This document shows positions 1 through 7,126 of a DNA stretch of 18,586 nucleotides, piece by piece. The DNA is from RGIG3002 sp045546775 (lineage in GTDB: Bacteria; Bacillota; Clostridia; Lachnospirales; Lachnospiraceae). Made by a program: the position numbers and the translations under genes. Location of the stretch: NCBI GenBank assembly GCA_045546775.1, contig JAZQDM010000058.1:1-18586 (forward strand), written 5' to 3'. The first letter of the stretch is position 1; every line of letters begins with the position of its first letter. Below the pieces are notes generated by a model. That model had not been told where the DNA came from. It worked only from the letters and a program-made list of their open reading frames with translations, and searched no databases.

Positions 1-110
1 CAGACATCTGTAGAAGTAAGACCCCTTGAAGACGACGAGGTAGATAGGATTAAGGTGGAAGTGCAGTAATGTATGGAGCTGATAATTACTAATCGGTCGA
101 GGGCTTATCC
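1..110 (+). rRNA. 23S rRNA, 3' end (partial)
   Basis: The sequence matches the universally conserved 3' end of bacterial 23S rRNA. It contains the GACGACGAGGT-GATAGG block, GTGGAAGTGCAGTAATGTATGGAGCTGA, and ACTAATCGGTCGAGG just before the end. The mature end is placed near 110 because GGGCTTATCC should pair with the 5' end of the molecule, which lies outside the window. The gene is truncated by the left edge, and the exact 3' end is inferred. Confidence 0.96.
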
Positions 111-175
111 TGAAGGTATGGGAAACTTTTTGAGATAGTTAAGGAAATCAATGTTCGGTTTTGAAGGTACAATGC

Positions 176-192
176 ATAAGATTGTATCTTAT
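176..192 (+). other. Hairpin in the 23S to tRNA-Asp spacer
   Basis: ATAAGAT (176-182) and ATCTTAT (186-192) form a perfect 7-bp stem with a 3-nt TGT loop, ending four bases before tRNA-Asp. No U-run follows, so this is not a terminator. It may be a processing structure in the rRNA-tRNA precursor. The stem is seen directly; the role is inferred. Confidence 0.45.
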
Positions 193-196
193 ATTT

Positions 197-270
197 GGCC
201 TAGTGGCTCAGTTGGTTAGAGCGCCGCCCTGTCACGGCGGAGGTCGAGGGTTCGAGTCCCTTCTGGGTCG
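197..270 (+). tRNA. tRNA-Asp (anticodon GTC)
   Basis: This is a full cloverleaf of 74 nt. The acceptor stem GGCCTAG pairs with CTGGGTC (two G-U pairs), the anticodon stem-loop is CCGCCCTGTCACGGCGG, and the T-arm GGGTTCGAGTCCC is canonical. The discriminator is G73, as expected for Asp. The CCA end is not encoded; T's follow. It is the first tRNA after 23S. Confidence 0.97.
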
Positions 271-286
271 TTTTTACTTAAAACAT

Positions 287-359
287 GGGATCTTAGCTCA
301 GCTGGGAGAGCATCTGCCTTACAAGCAGAGGGTCACAGGTTCGAGCCCTGTAGGTCCCA
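287..359 (+). tRNA. tRNA-Val (anticodon TAC)
   Basis: This is a 73-nt cloverleaf. The acceptor stem GGGATCT pairs with AGGTCCC, the anticodon loop CTTACAA lies in a CTGC/GCAG stem, and the T-arm is CAGGTTCGAGCCCTG. The discriminator is A and no CCA is encoded. Confidence 0.97.
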
Positions 360-379
360 TTTTGTTGTAAAAACTATAT

Positions 380-452
380 GCCGATGTGGCTCAATTGGCA
401 GAGCAGCTGATTTGTAATCAGCAGGTTATCGGTTCGAGTCCGATCATCGGCT
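380..452 (+). tRNA. tRNA-Thr (anticodon TGT)
   Basis: This is a 73-nt cloverleaf. The acceptor stem GCCGATG pairs perfectly with CATCGGC. The anticodon stem-loop CTGATTTGTAATCAG carries TGT, and the T-arm is TCGGTTCGAGTCCGA. The discriminator is T and CCA is not encoded. Confidence 0.97.
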
Positions 453-474
453 TTTGATGATTAACTCATCATAT

Positions 475-556
475 GGATGGATTCCCGAGTGGCCAAAGGG
501 GACAGACTGTAAATCTGCTGCAAATTGCTTCGGTGGTTCGAATCCACCTCCATCCA
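475..556 (+). tRNA. tRNA-Tyr (anticodon GTA)
   Basis: This is an 82-nt class II tRNA with a long variable arm. The acceptor stem GGATGGA pairs with TCCATCC, the anticodon stem-loop CAGACTGTAAATCTG carries GTA, and the T-arm is GTGGTTCGAATCCAC. The length and variable arm separate it from class I tRNAs. The discriminator is A and CCA is not encoded. Confidence 0.97.
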
Positions 557-619
557 TTACCAATAAGGCATATAACTTAGATTATTGCATATAATATTAT
601 TGGTCATGTAATTAAATAA

Positions 620-693
620 CGCGGGGTGGAGCAGTCTGGAAGCTCGTCGGGCTCATAACCCGAAGGTCATAGGTTCAAATCCTGTCCCCGCTA
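620..693 (+). tRNA. Initiator tRNA-fMet (anticodon CAT)
   Basis: This 74-nt cloverleaf has the hallmarks of the bacterial initiator. Three consecutive G-C pairs close the anticodon stem (TCGGG-CTCATAA-CCCGA). There is an A11-U24 pair in the D-arm, and the first acceptor base is unpaired. That first pair is C1/U72, where the bacterial form I know is C1/A72; the mismatch needed for formylation is still present. The discriminator is A and CCA is not encoded. Confidence 0.95.
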
Positions 694-699
694 CTCTTT

Positions 700-772
<73 letters not shown>

Positions 773-820
773 TTTGTATTGTCAGATGAATGATGGTACA
801 AGCTTATAATTTTTTAAGAT

Positions 821-893
821 GGGATATTAGCTCAGTTGGTAGAGCACTTGACTTTTAATCAAGTTGTCCGGGGTTCGAATCCCCGATGTCTCA
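821..893 (+). tRNA. tRNA-Lys (anticodon TTT)
   Basis: This is a 73-nt cloverleaf. The acceptor stem GGGATAT pairs with ATGTCTC (G-U pairs allowed). The anticodon stem-loop TTGACTTTTAATCAA carries TTT, and the T-arm is GGGGTTCGAATCCCC. The discriminator is A and CCA is not encoded. It is the last tRNA of the cluster, eleven bases before the terminator. Confidence 0.97.
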
Positions 894-903
894 TTAAAAA
901 GAG

Positions 904-931
904 AAAGTGTTGAGAAATCAGCACTTTTTTT
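904..931 (+). terminator. Intrinsic terminator of the rRNA-tRNA operon
   Basis: AAAGTGTTGA (904-913) pairs with TCAGCACTTT (918-927), one pair being T-G, around a GAAA tetraloop. The stem runs straight into a seven-T tract (925-931). This is a textbook Rho-independent terminator and ends the stable-RNA transcript. Confidence 0.93.
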
Positions 932-985
932 GTTGCAATTATTTATATAATTTACAGTTTTAGTCTTTTGTGATAAGTTTTTTGT

Positions 986-1013
986 TTGTGAACATTTATG
1001 ACTATGTTAAAAT
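986..1013 (+). promoter_or_regulatory. Sigma-A type promoter for ybaK and the downstream genes
   Basis: A -35-like TTGTGA (986-991) and a -10 TAAAAT (1008-1013) are separated by 16 bases. A TG dinucleotide at 1005-1006 precedes the -10 by one base, making an extended -10. Start of transcription would fall near 1020, giving a leader of about 37 nt before ybaK. It is the first promoter after the rRNA-tRNA terminator. Confidence 0.6.
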
Positions 1014-1056
1014 ATATGTGTGAAAATAGATTGTATATAAGATATTGTGAGGACAT

Positions 1057-1536
1057 ATGAAAAAATCTACAGAGAAAACAATCGTAATGAAAAAGTTAGA
1101 ACAAAATAAAATCGTATTTCAAAGTCATTGTTATGCGGATACGGATGCTGTTAGCGGTGTGGAAGTTGCCACTGCACTAGGTCAGGACATGAACCGTGCA
1201 TTTAAGACGCTCGTTACAGTTGGTGCGACGAAAAATCATTATGTTTTTTTAGTACCGGTACATAGGGAGCTGGATTTGAAGAAAGCGGCAAAAGCAGTCG
1301 GCGAGAAGAGCGTCAGCATGATTAAATCAAAGGAGCTTCTTCCGTTAACAGGATATATTCACGGGGGATGTTCGCCGATTGCCATGAAAAAGCAATTTCG
1401 AACCATTATAGATACTTCAGCGCAGAACTTTGAAACTATCTTTTTTAGCGCCGGAAAAATTGGTTATCAGATTGAGATTTCGCTAGAGGAGCTTAGGAAA
1501 GTGTTGGATTTTGAGTTGGTAGAAATTACATGTTAG
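1057..1536 (+). CDS. ybaK: Cys-tRNA(Pro) deacylase, YbaK/EbsC family
   Basis: This is a cytosolic trans-editing enzyme of the YbaK family, which hydrolyses Cys mischarged onto tRNA-Pro by prolyl-tRNA synthetase. The 159-aa length is typical. Visible family marks are the AFKTLVT motif with the conserved Lys50, the H-Y-V-F-L-V-P strand after it, and the glycine-rich GYIHGGCSPIAMKK block (99-112) that shapes the substrate pocket. The ATG at 1057 is chosen because GTGAGGA lies just upstream, with slightly short spacing. An in-frame Met at codon 11 has no ribosome binding site. The gene sits behind its own promoter directly after the tRNA cluster, a fitting but probably coincidental place for a tRNA proofreading factor. 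The function is secure at family level; substrate specificity is by homology. Confidence 0.93.
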   Translation: MKKSTEKTIVMKKLEQNKIVFQSHCYADTDAVSGVEVATALGQDMNRAFKTLVTVGATKNHYVFLVPVHRELDLKKAAKAVGEKSVSMIKSKELLPLTGYIHGGCSPIAMKKQFRTIIDTSAQNFETIFFSAGKIGYQIEISLEELRKVLDFELVEITC

Positions 1537-1589
1537 AGAAGAGAGTGGAGCAAGTACACTCTACATAATAAGTAGCGAGGAATATAAAT

Positions 1590-2090
1590 ATGGTAAAAAA
1601 TGAATATAAGGTTACATGGAAATTGTATCAAAAATGGATGATTGAAAATAAAACAAAAGGTATTAAACTAAAATTTATGATATTTTGGTGTATTATGGTA
1701 CTTGTTTTTCTGGAAGTTAATTTATTTTATGGTTTTTCTTTTCCATATGTTCTCATGGCTATTTATTGCGTATATATGGCTTTTTTTAGGGATTATATTT
1801 TTGCCCGAAAACAGTATGCTCAGTTGGCCGACACGTATGGTTGTGAAAACTGGACTCGAACAATTACCGTTTCAGATGATGGTATATTTATTAAAGAAGG
1901 TAATTTATCAATTGATTATAAGCTGTTAGATGTTGCTAAAATCACTGAGAAAAAAGATAAAATATGGATTATTTTGAATAGTGAAATGGTTATCAGAATG
2001 TATAAGTCGGCATTTATTGAAGGAAGTTGGGAAGAGTGCAAGAAACTTTTTGAAACAATAAATGGCGTGGAGATTACATGTAAAATGTAG
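1590..2090 (+). CDS. YcxB-like membrane protein
   Basis: This is a 166-aa protein with a short cytosolic N-terminus, two membrane segments (about 26-47 and 51-68) and a soluble C-terminal half. The C-terminal half has alternating short strands containing ITVSDDGIFIKEG, a tryptophan-isoleucine strand and a final helix. This layout resembles the YcxB-like C-terminal domain family, whose role is unknown. A CGAGG ribosome binding site (1576-1580) stands nine bases before the ATG. The gene follows ybaK by 53 bases and precedes the DUF1349 gene by 16, so co-transcription is likely. The two small overlapping reading frames on either strand lack ribosome binding sites and are shadows. The family call is by eye. 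Confidence 0.72.
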   Translation: MVKNEYKVTWKLYQKWMIENKTKGIKLKFMIFWCIMVLVFLEVNLFYGFSFPYVLMAIYCVYMAFFRDYIFARKQYAQLADTYGCENWTRTITVSDDGIFIKEGNLSIDYKLLDVAKITEKKDKIWIILNSEMVIRMYKSAFIEGSWEECKKLFETINGVEITCKM

Positions 2091-2106
2091 GTGTGAGGTG
2101 CAAAAA

Positions 2107-2721
2107 ATGAAAATTGATGTCAATCAGCTGGAGTGGACACGAGAACCGGAAAACTTTTCTATTAAAGAAGAAAAAATTGAAATTATTACAAAACCATATA
2201 CTGATTTGTGGCAGAGAACATACTATCATTTTAGAAATGATAATGCGCCTGTTTTACAGATGAAAACGGATGAAAAGTATTTTTCTTTTGTTGTAAAAAC
2301 CGAGTTTGAAAGCAAGCATAGATTTGACCAATGCGGTGTTGTAATGTATCTTGACAGCGACAATTGGCTCAAAGCTTCTATAGAATACGAGAATGAAACA
2401 TTTCAGCATTTGGGAAGTGTAGTCACAAATAACGGTTATTCGGATTGGGCAACTACTGAAATCAGTGCCTCTGTTAAATCCATGTGGTACCGATTTAGCC
2501 GTAGGGAAAGCGATTATTGTGTGGAATGCTCGGAGGATGGTGTTACTTACAAACAAATGCGTGTTTGCCATATGTGGAACGGTAACGGCACAATTCAATT
2601 TGGAATTTATGCCTGCAGTCCGGAAGAATCTTCGTTTAAAGCAACTTTTACTAATATGGATGTCGGGGAATGCAAATGGCTGGCCCATGAGGGGCAGCAA
2701 CCGGATAACGATATGGAATAA
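2107..2721 (+). CDS. DUF1349 domain protein (concanavalin A-like fold)
   Basis: This is a 204-aa soluble protein without a signal peptide. It has the features of DUF1349, a lectin/glucanase-like beta-sandwich family. Visible features are the early W-x-R-E-P, a TDLWQRTYY segment, FDQCGVVMYLDSDNWLKASIEYE, then strands ending in FGIYACSPEESSFKATF and a final tryptophan. Members occur beside sugar-related genes, but no substrate can be assigned here. The start is the ATG at 2107, with GAGGTG at 2095-2100. The frame is open further upstream to 2062, but that start would lie inside ycxB without a ribosome binding site. The gene is probably in the same transcript as its upstream neighbour. Confidence 0.82.
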   Translation: MKIDVNQLEWTREPENFSIKEEKIEIITKPYTDLWQRTYYHFRNDNAPVLQMKTDEKYFSFVVKTEFESKHRFDQCGVVMYLDSDNWLKASIEYENETFQHLGSVVTNNGYSDWATTEISASVKSMWYRFSRRESDYCVECSEDGVTYKQMRVCHMWNGNGTIQFGIYACSPEESSFKATFTNMDVGECKWLAHEGQQPDNDME

Positions 2722-2738
2722 AAAAGAGAGAAGCATAT

Positions 2739-2777
2739 ATGAAAGAATTCGTTTTATTAAGTAGGAAGTTCATGTAA
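2739..2777 (+). CDS. Very short reading frame (12 aa) between genes
   Basis: An ATG at 2739 behind AAGAGAGAAG opens MKEFVLLSRKFM and stops at 2775-2777. It starts like an ordinary gene but ends at once. It could be a leader peptide for the CPBP gene, a leftover of a decayed gene, or chance. No base-paired attenuator follows it. Low confidence. Confidence 0.15.
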   Translation: MKEFVLLSRKFM

Positions 2778-2799
2778 AGTTGTTGGAGTGAAAAATGTT

Positions 2800-3543
2800 A
2801 TGAACAGAAATAGAGAATTATCCATATATTTGTTTGGAACAATCGGCCAAACGGTTATTACTTGCATCGTAGTTTGCTTATTTCGAGGTATGCAAATAGA
2901 ATTAAATTATTCAACAGCTTTAGGGATGCTTGCGATTGCAATTGGAGGAATTTCTTCCGCAGTATGGGGTATTATTGTTTCTGTCAAATATAGGAAAACT
3001 ACTGTCAAAAAAATATTTTTTGATTTTGCGAATATAAAACAATCTTTTTCAAGCTATTTATTAGTGGTTGTATTTTTGTTATTGGATTTTTGCCCTGTAC
3101 TATTTTGCGGAAAGTTTCTAATCAATGATTGGTATGTACCAATTATTCTCTTCGTGAAAGCAATTTTATTCGGTGGCATAGAGGAAATTGGATGGCGATA
3201 TACTTTTCAACCTATTTTGGAAGAAAGGGTTAATTATGTTGTTTCAACGATTATTACTTTTTTAGCATGGGGCATATGGCATTTTTTATATTTTTACATT
3301 GATGGAAGTTTATATCAGGTACAAGCAAAATATTTTTTGATGGGACTTTTTGTAAATTGTTTTATTTTATCTGCGTTATATAACAAAACAAAAAGTTTGT
3401 GGATATGTGTCATGACACATGCGTTAATTAATACACTTTCTCAACTATCAATTGGGGGAGATGCATTTGTAACATTTGTTTGTAGGGTAATTATAATTTT
3501 GATTGCGATTATTATATGCATGAAAGGGAGGAAAAGAAAATGA
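2800..3543 (+). CDS. CPBP family intramembrane glutamic endopeptidase
   Basis: This is a 247-aa polytopic membrane protein (about seven or eight segments) of the CPBP (Abi, CAAX protease and bacteriocin-processing) family. All three motifs are intact: E128-E129-I-G-W-R133, a W-x-x-x-H motif ending at His161, and H207-A-L-I-N211 near the C-terminus. Members cleave within the membrane and are linked to prenyl-protein processing, bacteriocin maturation or bacteriocin self-immunity. No bacteriocin precursor is evident nearby. The ATG at 2800 is preferred, with GGAG at 2785-2788. The in-frame GTG at 2788 overlaps that ribosome binding site. The end of the gene overlaps a short reading frame at 3540. 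Confidence 0.9.
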   Translation: MNRNRELSIYLFGTIGQTVITCIVVCLFRGMQIELNYSTALGMLAIAIGGISSAVWGIIVSVKYRKTTVKKIFFDFANIKQSFSSYLLVVVFLLLDFCPVLFCGKFLINDWYVPIILFVKAILFGGIEEIGWRYTFQPILEERVNYVVSTIITFLAWGIWHFLYFYIDGSLYQVQAKYFLMGLFVNCFILSALYNKTKSLWICVMTHALINTLSQLSIGGDAFVTFVCRVIIILIAIIICMKGRKRK

Positions 3544-3602
3544 TTGGGTATAGTATTATGATGTGGTTTGTTGCAGCGCAAAGGCAATACAAAGAAAAAT
3601 AA
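3540..3602 (+). CDS. Possible small protein (20 aa) overlapping the CPBP stop
   Basis: An ATG at 3540 overlaps the TGA of the CPBP gene in an ATGA arrangement, eight bases after a strong AGGGAGG (3525-3531). It encodes MIGYSIMMWFVAAQRQYKEK: a hydrophobic start and a charged tail. The start signals are as good as those of any gene here. However, the AGGGAGG is also explained by the Lys/Arg-rich end of CPBP, so it may be fortuitous. No family is recognised. Confidence 0.3.
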   Translation: MIGYSIMMWFVAAQRQYKEK

Positions 3603-3621
3603 AAATGACGAGGGAAAAAAT

Positions 3622-4230
3622 ATGCCGACATATTTTTCACTGGATATAGAATGTGACAAAAATAAAATATATAGTAGTTTGATGGGTGACTTTTGCAAAA
3701 GACTGGCGCAGAACGGCCTGGAATTCAAAAGCGGATTTTGGGGTTTTGAAGAAGATTCCTTGAGTGACATTATCGAATGGAACCAAAAGAAACTTGCAAG
3801 TAATTTTCAGCTTGGTTTTACAGACCAATATTCCCATGGTTATAAGCAAGCCCAATTTACGTTTTCGGACTTTTCGGAAGTGCGCATGTTTTTAACAAAT
3901 CGAGCGGACGCAGATTATTTTGGCATTCACATCATTATTCCGGAAGACGATTTATCGGAATGGGACAAAGGTGTTGTGACATTTGACGATGTAAAGATTC
4001 GTACTTTAATAGAGCTTGCAAAAGAGCTTTGGAAAGAGCCGTATGTCAACGCGATACAAACTGCGTTGGAGGGTAATGGTGGCGTTTGCACAAACCAAAT
4101 CAAGGCAGGAGAAAAACCTTCTGTGGAGCCTTTTGCAATTTTACCAAAAGGAATGTGTGGTGAAAAATGGATAAAAGGATTTTCCGTGGAAGAGATGAAA
4201 AGAGAAGGAGTATTTTTTTATCAAAAATAA
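3622..4230 (+). CDS. Conserved-looking soluble protein of unknown function; possible 3' frameshift
   Basis: This encodes a 202-aa protein with no signal or membrane segment. I do not recognise a family. It begins MPTYFSLDIECDKNKIY and is mixed alpha/beta and acidic, with a YFGIHIIIPEDDLSEW strand and a helix around 130-150. The size and character are like many small immunity or accessory proteins, but that is only analogy. The ATG at 3622 has a GAGGG ribosome binding site (3610-3614); a longer frame reaches back to 3568 without one. The end is odd. The stop comes eleven bases after a T7 run (4213-4219). Removing one T would extend the protein by about 40 coding-like residues to 4345. Confidence 0.7.
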   Translation: MPTYFSLDIECDKNKIYSSLMGDFCKRLAQNGLEFKSGFWGFEEDSLSDIIEWNQKKLASNFQLGFTDQYSHGYKQAQFTFSDFSEVRMFLTNRADADYFGIHIIIPEDDLSEWDKGVVTFDDVKIRTLIELAKELWKEPYVNAIQTALEGNGGVCTNQIKAGEKPSVEPFAILPKGMCGEKWIKGFSVEEMKREGVFFYQK

Positions 4231-4345
4231 TGGTGATGCTGTTGTGACAGTGGTGTCGGTAGAGACATTTATGCTTCTGAAGGACAAGAACTGGAAAATA
4301 GGAAAGGGGCGTTATGGGAGATTTATATACAAACAAAATTTATAA
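4199..4345 (+). other. Coding-like continuation frame after a T7 run
   Basis: In the frame reached by deleting one T of the run at 4213-4219, the preceding gene reads on as VFFIKNNGDAVVTVVSVETF, then a segment with LLKDKNWKIGKGRYGRF, stopping at 4343-4345. This resembles a natural protein end more than random sequence. It also fills the 83-base gap before the DUF998 gene, overlapping it by 32 bases. This could be a real frameshift mutation, a slippage site or a sequencing error. Confidence 0.4.
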
Positions 4346-4952
4346 TATTATATTATTAGCGACGATAGTGGGTGAATTTATATTACCATGGATTCTAAAA
4401 CATTTTTACAAAGGTTATGATAGCAAAATGATGGTTATGAGTGCATTAGGAAGCCCGGAAAGTCCGGTAAGAAAAATATATAATGCGTGGTTGGTTTGGT
4501 TAGGCATTTTTTTATCTTTTACATCTGTAATAATATTTGTTACTACGAAGGAAAAATCATTAGTTCTAGCTATTCTTTCCCTTATATTTATATTGGTGTT
4601 TGCGATTGGAGCCGGAGTTTTAGCAGGATTATTTAGCGTGAATGAATCAAAAGAAAAAGTGACATTGCAATCCAAAATTCATGGAATTGGTGCAGCGATT
4701 GGGTTTATGACATTATTGTTCTTTCCGTTAATAAGAAGTATTGTTGCTTTTAAATCAAATGATATATTACAAGGCAGTATTTGCATTGCAGCTTTTATAT
4801 TGGCGTTGTTGTTTTTTGTATTTTTTATTTTAGGTGACAAGGAAGAATTTAGAAATACGATATTTTCATATGAAGGATTATGGGAGCGGATGACATTGTT
4901 TTTTATGTATGTTCCTTTTATCTACATAAGTTTAGATAATCTATTTTTCTAA
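4314..4952 (+). CDS. DUF998 family integral membrane protein
   Basis: This is a 212-aa protein with six predicted membrane helices (about 10-30, 58-77, 83-107, 122-143, 152-173 and 190-210). The loop after helix 1 carries SALGSPESPVRKIYNAWLVW, and the middle loop has NESKEKVTLQSKIHGIGA with its conserved His. Both are typical of DUF998, a family of unassigned function distantly resembling small membrane receptors and transporters. AAAGGGG (4303-4309) is the ribosome binding site. It precedes the lipoprotein gene by 21 bases, so both probably share a transcript, and both act at the membrane. Confidence 0.85.
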   Translation: MGDLYTNKIYNIILLATIVGEFILPWILKHFYKGYDSKMMVMSALGSPESPVRKIYNAWLVWLGIFLSFTSVIIFVTTKEKSLVLAILSLIFILVFAIGAGVLAGLFSVNESKEKVTLQSKIHGIGAAIGFMTLLFFPLIRSIVAFKSNDILQGSICIAAFILALLFFVFFILGDKEEFRNTIFSYEGLWERMTLFFMYVPFIYISLDNLFF

Positions 4953-4973
4953 TAAATACGGGGAGAAGTGACT

Positions 4974-6668
4974 ATGAAAAAGAAAATACTCACAATTTTA
5001 TTATTTGCATTTATGACAGTTTCTTTTGTTGCGTGCGGAAAAAACAAAGATGACGATGCAAAGAACCAGAATGCTGAACATGTAAGCAGTGAGGAAGCGG
5101 AATCAGTAACGGATGAAAGCGAGTTCCCTACAGCGACATTGGACGAATTTGAGACGCAAGAAGCGACAGAGCAGAGCAACGATTCGACAGAGCCGAATGA
5201 AGAGCAATCCGCTTTTTCCTTCAAGGAGCTTGTACCGCTTCATTTTACTTTTTCCAGCGGTGCCGGTGCCTGGGAAACGAGTATGACGGTAAAAGAAGAC
5301 GGAAGTTTTTTCGGAGAATATTACGATGCAGATATGGGTGCCACAGGTGAAGGATATCCGTATGGTACGCTGTATTTATGTGTATTTAATGGGAAATTTA
5401 GTGAGCCACAAAAAATAAATGAATACACCTATTGTGTGCAAATTGTGGAGATGGATTACGAGCATAAGCCGGGAACAGAAGAAATTATCGACGGTGTTTT
5501 GTATTGCTATGAGACGCCGTATGGTTTGACAGAGACAAAAAATATTTTCATTTATTTGCCGGGTGCACCGCTCTCAGAGCTTTCGGAAGAATACAGAAGT
5601 TGGGTAGGCTATTATGATCTTACTACGGTGGAGGAAACAGAGCTTCCGTTCTATTCTTTGTGCAACGAAGAGCAGCAGTATGGTTTTGTAAGTTATAGTG
5701 TGATCGATAGTGCAAAAGAAACATTGGCGTACGTAGAACAACAGGCGGCAGATTTGGAAAATCCCATTGAAAATCATATTCTGACGCAATTTGAGCTAAA
5801 TGAAAAATCGCAGGAGCTATATGAGCAATGGGATTGGGCGCTAAATGTTATTTGGAATGCGTTGATAATCACACTTGATGAAGAAGAAATGGAAACACTG
5901 CGCCTGATGCAACGAGAATGGATTGCAACAAAGGAGGAAGCGGTTAAGCAGGCAGGAGCGGAAGTGGAAGGCGGTTCCATGCAGCCTATGGTCATGAATC
6001 TTAAAGCGGCAGAACTTACAAAAATACGCGTTTATGAATTGATGGATATTTTAGAAACAGGAAAACTTGTTATCGCTAAGGATGAAGTAATTTATCCGCC
6101 GGAAGTTTACGGCACGATTGAGACAACGGGCAAAGAATATGCAAGCGGAGACAGTCAAGAGCCTTATTTTTATTACGATTTGGAGAAGTTTTTTGTAAAT
6201 GAGACGTTTGAAAATGCTACAGCTATCAATGCGACGCTGGCAGAAATCTATGACGAATACGAGGCGTTGTACCTGCAGGATGCACAAAATCACAGTGCAC
6301 TGACAGAGGATATGCAGACCCCTTACGACTCGTTGTATTTTTTACGTCTTGCCTATGTGGGCGATGATTACATAAGCATTATGTACAACAATATCTCATA
6401 CTACGGCGGTGCGCATCCGTATTCGCAGTTTGATGGTATTACCATCGATTGCAAGACGGGAAAAGTAGTGACAGCCTCAGAACTTCTTGGAAAGAGCGAC
6501 GGGGAGATTTTGGAGCAAGTAAGCAAGGAAATGGGTTTTGATGTCATTGGAACGTGGGATGATGTTGATTTTTATATCACAGATTCCACAATCGTATTTT
6601 TTTATCGTATGCCGAATTATTGGGAGGACGTTGTGTGGGAGAGAGAAAAAAGCAACGCGGACAATTAA
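4974..6668 (+). CDS. Secreted lipoprotein with LprI-like (DUF1311) and DUF3298 domains
   Basis: This is a 564-aa protein with a type II signal peptide: Lys-rich start, hydrophobic core, then the lipobox FVAC with Cys21 as the lipidation site. An acidic low-complexity linker (about 25-75) is followed by a beta-rich region (about 82-245, starting FTFSSGAGAWETSM). Residues about 265-362 form an LprI/DUF1311-like helical unit, with REWIATKEEA, a VEGGSMQPMV turn and a final R-x-x-E-L. The C-terminal part (about 410-555) is DUF3298-like, as in RsiV, with YYGGAHPYSQFDGITID. LprI-type proteins include lysozyme inhibitors and RsiV binds lysozyme, so an envelope role against muramidases is a reasonable inference. 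The ATG at 4974 fits GGGGAG; a GTG two codons earlier is too close to it. The end overlaps the DUF3916 gene. Confidence 0.85.
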   Translation: MKKKILTILLFAFMTVSFVACGKNKDDDAKNQNAEHVSSEEAESVTDESEFPTATLDEFETQEATEQSNDSTEPNEEQSAFSFKELVPLHFTFSSGAGAWETSMTVKEDGSFFGEYYDADMGATGEGYPYGTLYLCVFNGKFSEPQKINEYTYCVQIVEMDYEHKPGTEEIIDGVLYCYETPYGLTETKNIFIYLPGAPLSELSEEYRSWVGYYDLTTVEETELPFYSLCNEEQQYGFVSYSVIDSAKETLAYVEQQAADLENPIENHILTQFELNEKSQELYEQWDWALNVIWNALIITLDEEEMETLRLMQREWIATKEEAVKQAGAEVEGGSMQPMVMNLKAAELTKIRVYELMDILETGKLVIAKDEVIYPPEVYGTIETTGKEYASGDSQEPYFYYDLEKFFVNETFENATAINATLAEIYDEYEALYLQDAQNHSALTEDMQTPYDSLYFLRLAYVGDDYISIMYNNISYYGGAHPYSQFDGITIDCKTGKVVTASELLGKSDGEILEQVSKEMGFDVIGTWDDVDFYITDSTIVFFYRMPNYWEDVVWEREKSNADN

Positions 6669-7126
6669 GAAAATTGAAAAATGTGTGCCAATCTATCGGG
6701 CGGTTTGAGCCGTTTACAAGGACGGACGAAATGTATGAGCACTTTCATTTTCCGGGTGATTTTTTTATTGAGGCGGAAAAGACGAGTGGGAAAATTCAAA
6801 CAAAATTTTGCAAAAAGTGGCTCGAGACTGCGGAGAAATTCATTTCACAAAAGCCGGAAGATATCGCATTTTGCAAGGTTGTCGCTTTGATTTGTGTACC
6901 GAATTTTTGGTCTTCGCAAATTATTATTTTTTATGATGAGCAATATTACAATTCCTTTTGGGACAGAAAAGATTCGTATCAGACATGGACACCGATTGGG
7001 GAACGCCGTTCTTTTTGCAAGGAGCGAAATATCGAGACGTCTTTGCAAGAGACCGGGTACCTTGAAAGGTTGGAAGATGAAGAGGTCTATGAAAGCGAAT
7101 TGTGGTTTTATGAGGAGGAAATATGA
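6635..7126 (+). CDS. DUF3916 domain protein
   Basis: This encodes about 163 aa of soluble protein, recognised as the DUF3916 type of unknown function. The start of the domain is KKQRGQLRKLKNV, the middle holds the conserved SGKIQTKFCKKWLETAEKF and a FCKVVALI-PNFWSSQIIIFYD segment, and the end is ELWFYEEE. The GTG at 6635 is chosen because GGGAGG (6622-6627) lies seven bases upstream and the family begins close to the KKxRG motif. The first in-frame ATG would cut off this conserved start. The gene overlaps the lipoprotein end by 34 bases and the next gene by four (ATGA), implying coupled translation. DUF3916 assignment is from memory of the family pattern. Confidence 0.78.
   Translation: MGERKKQRGQLRKLKNVCQSIGRFEPFTRTDEMYEHFHFPGDFFIEAEKTSGKIQTKFCKKWLETAEKFISQKPEDIAFCKVVALICVPNFWSSQIIIFYDEQYYNSFWDRKDSYQTWTPIGERRSFCKERNIETSLQETGYLERLEDEEVYESELWFYEEEI

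Noticed and set aside
161..370. A 69-codon open frame across tRNA-Asp and tRNA-Val
   Set aside because: It is a translation through tRNA genes, including the familiar spurious LVAQLVRA and GSSPVG strings that come from D- and T-arms. It has no ribosome binding site.
2254..2736. A 160-codon minus-strand frame opposite the DUF1349 gene
   Set aside because: The + strand gene has a recognisable domain and a good ribosome binding site; the antisense frame has neither.
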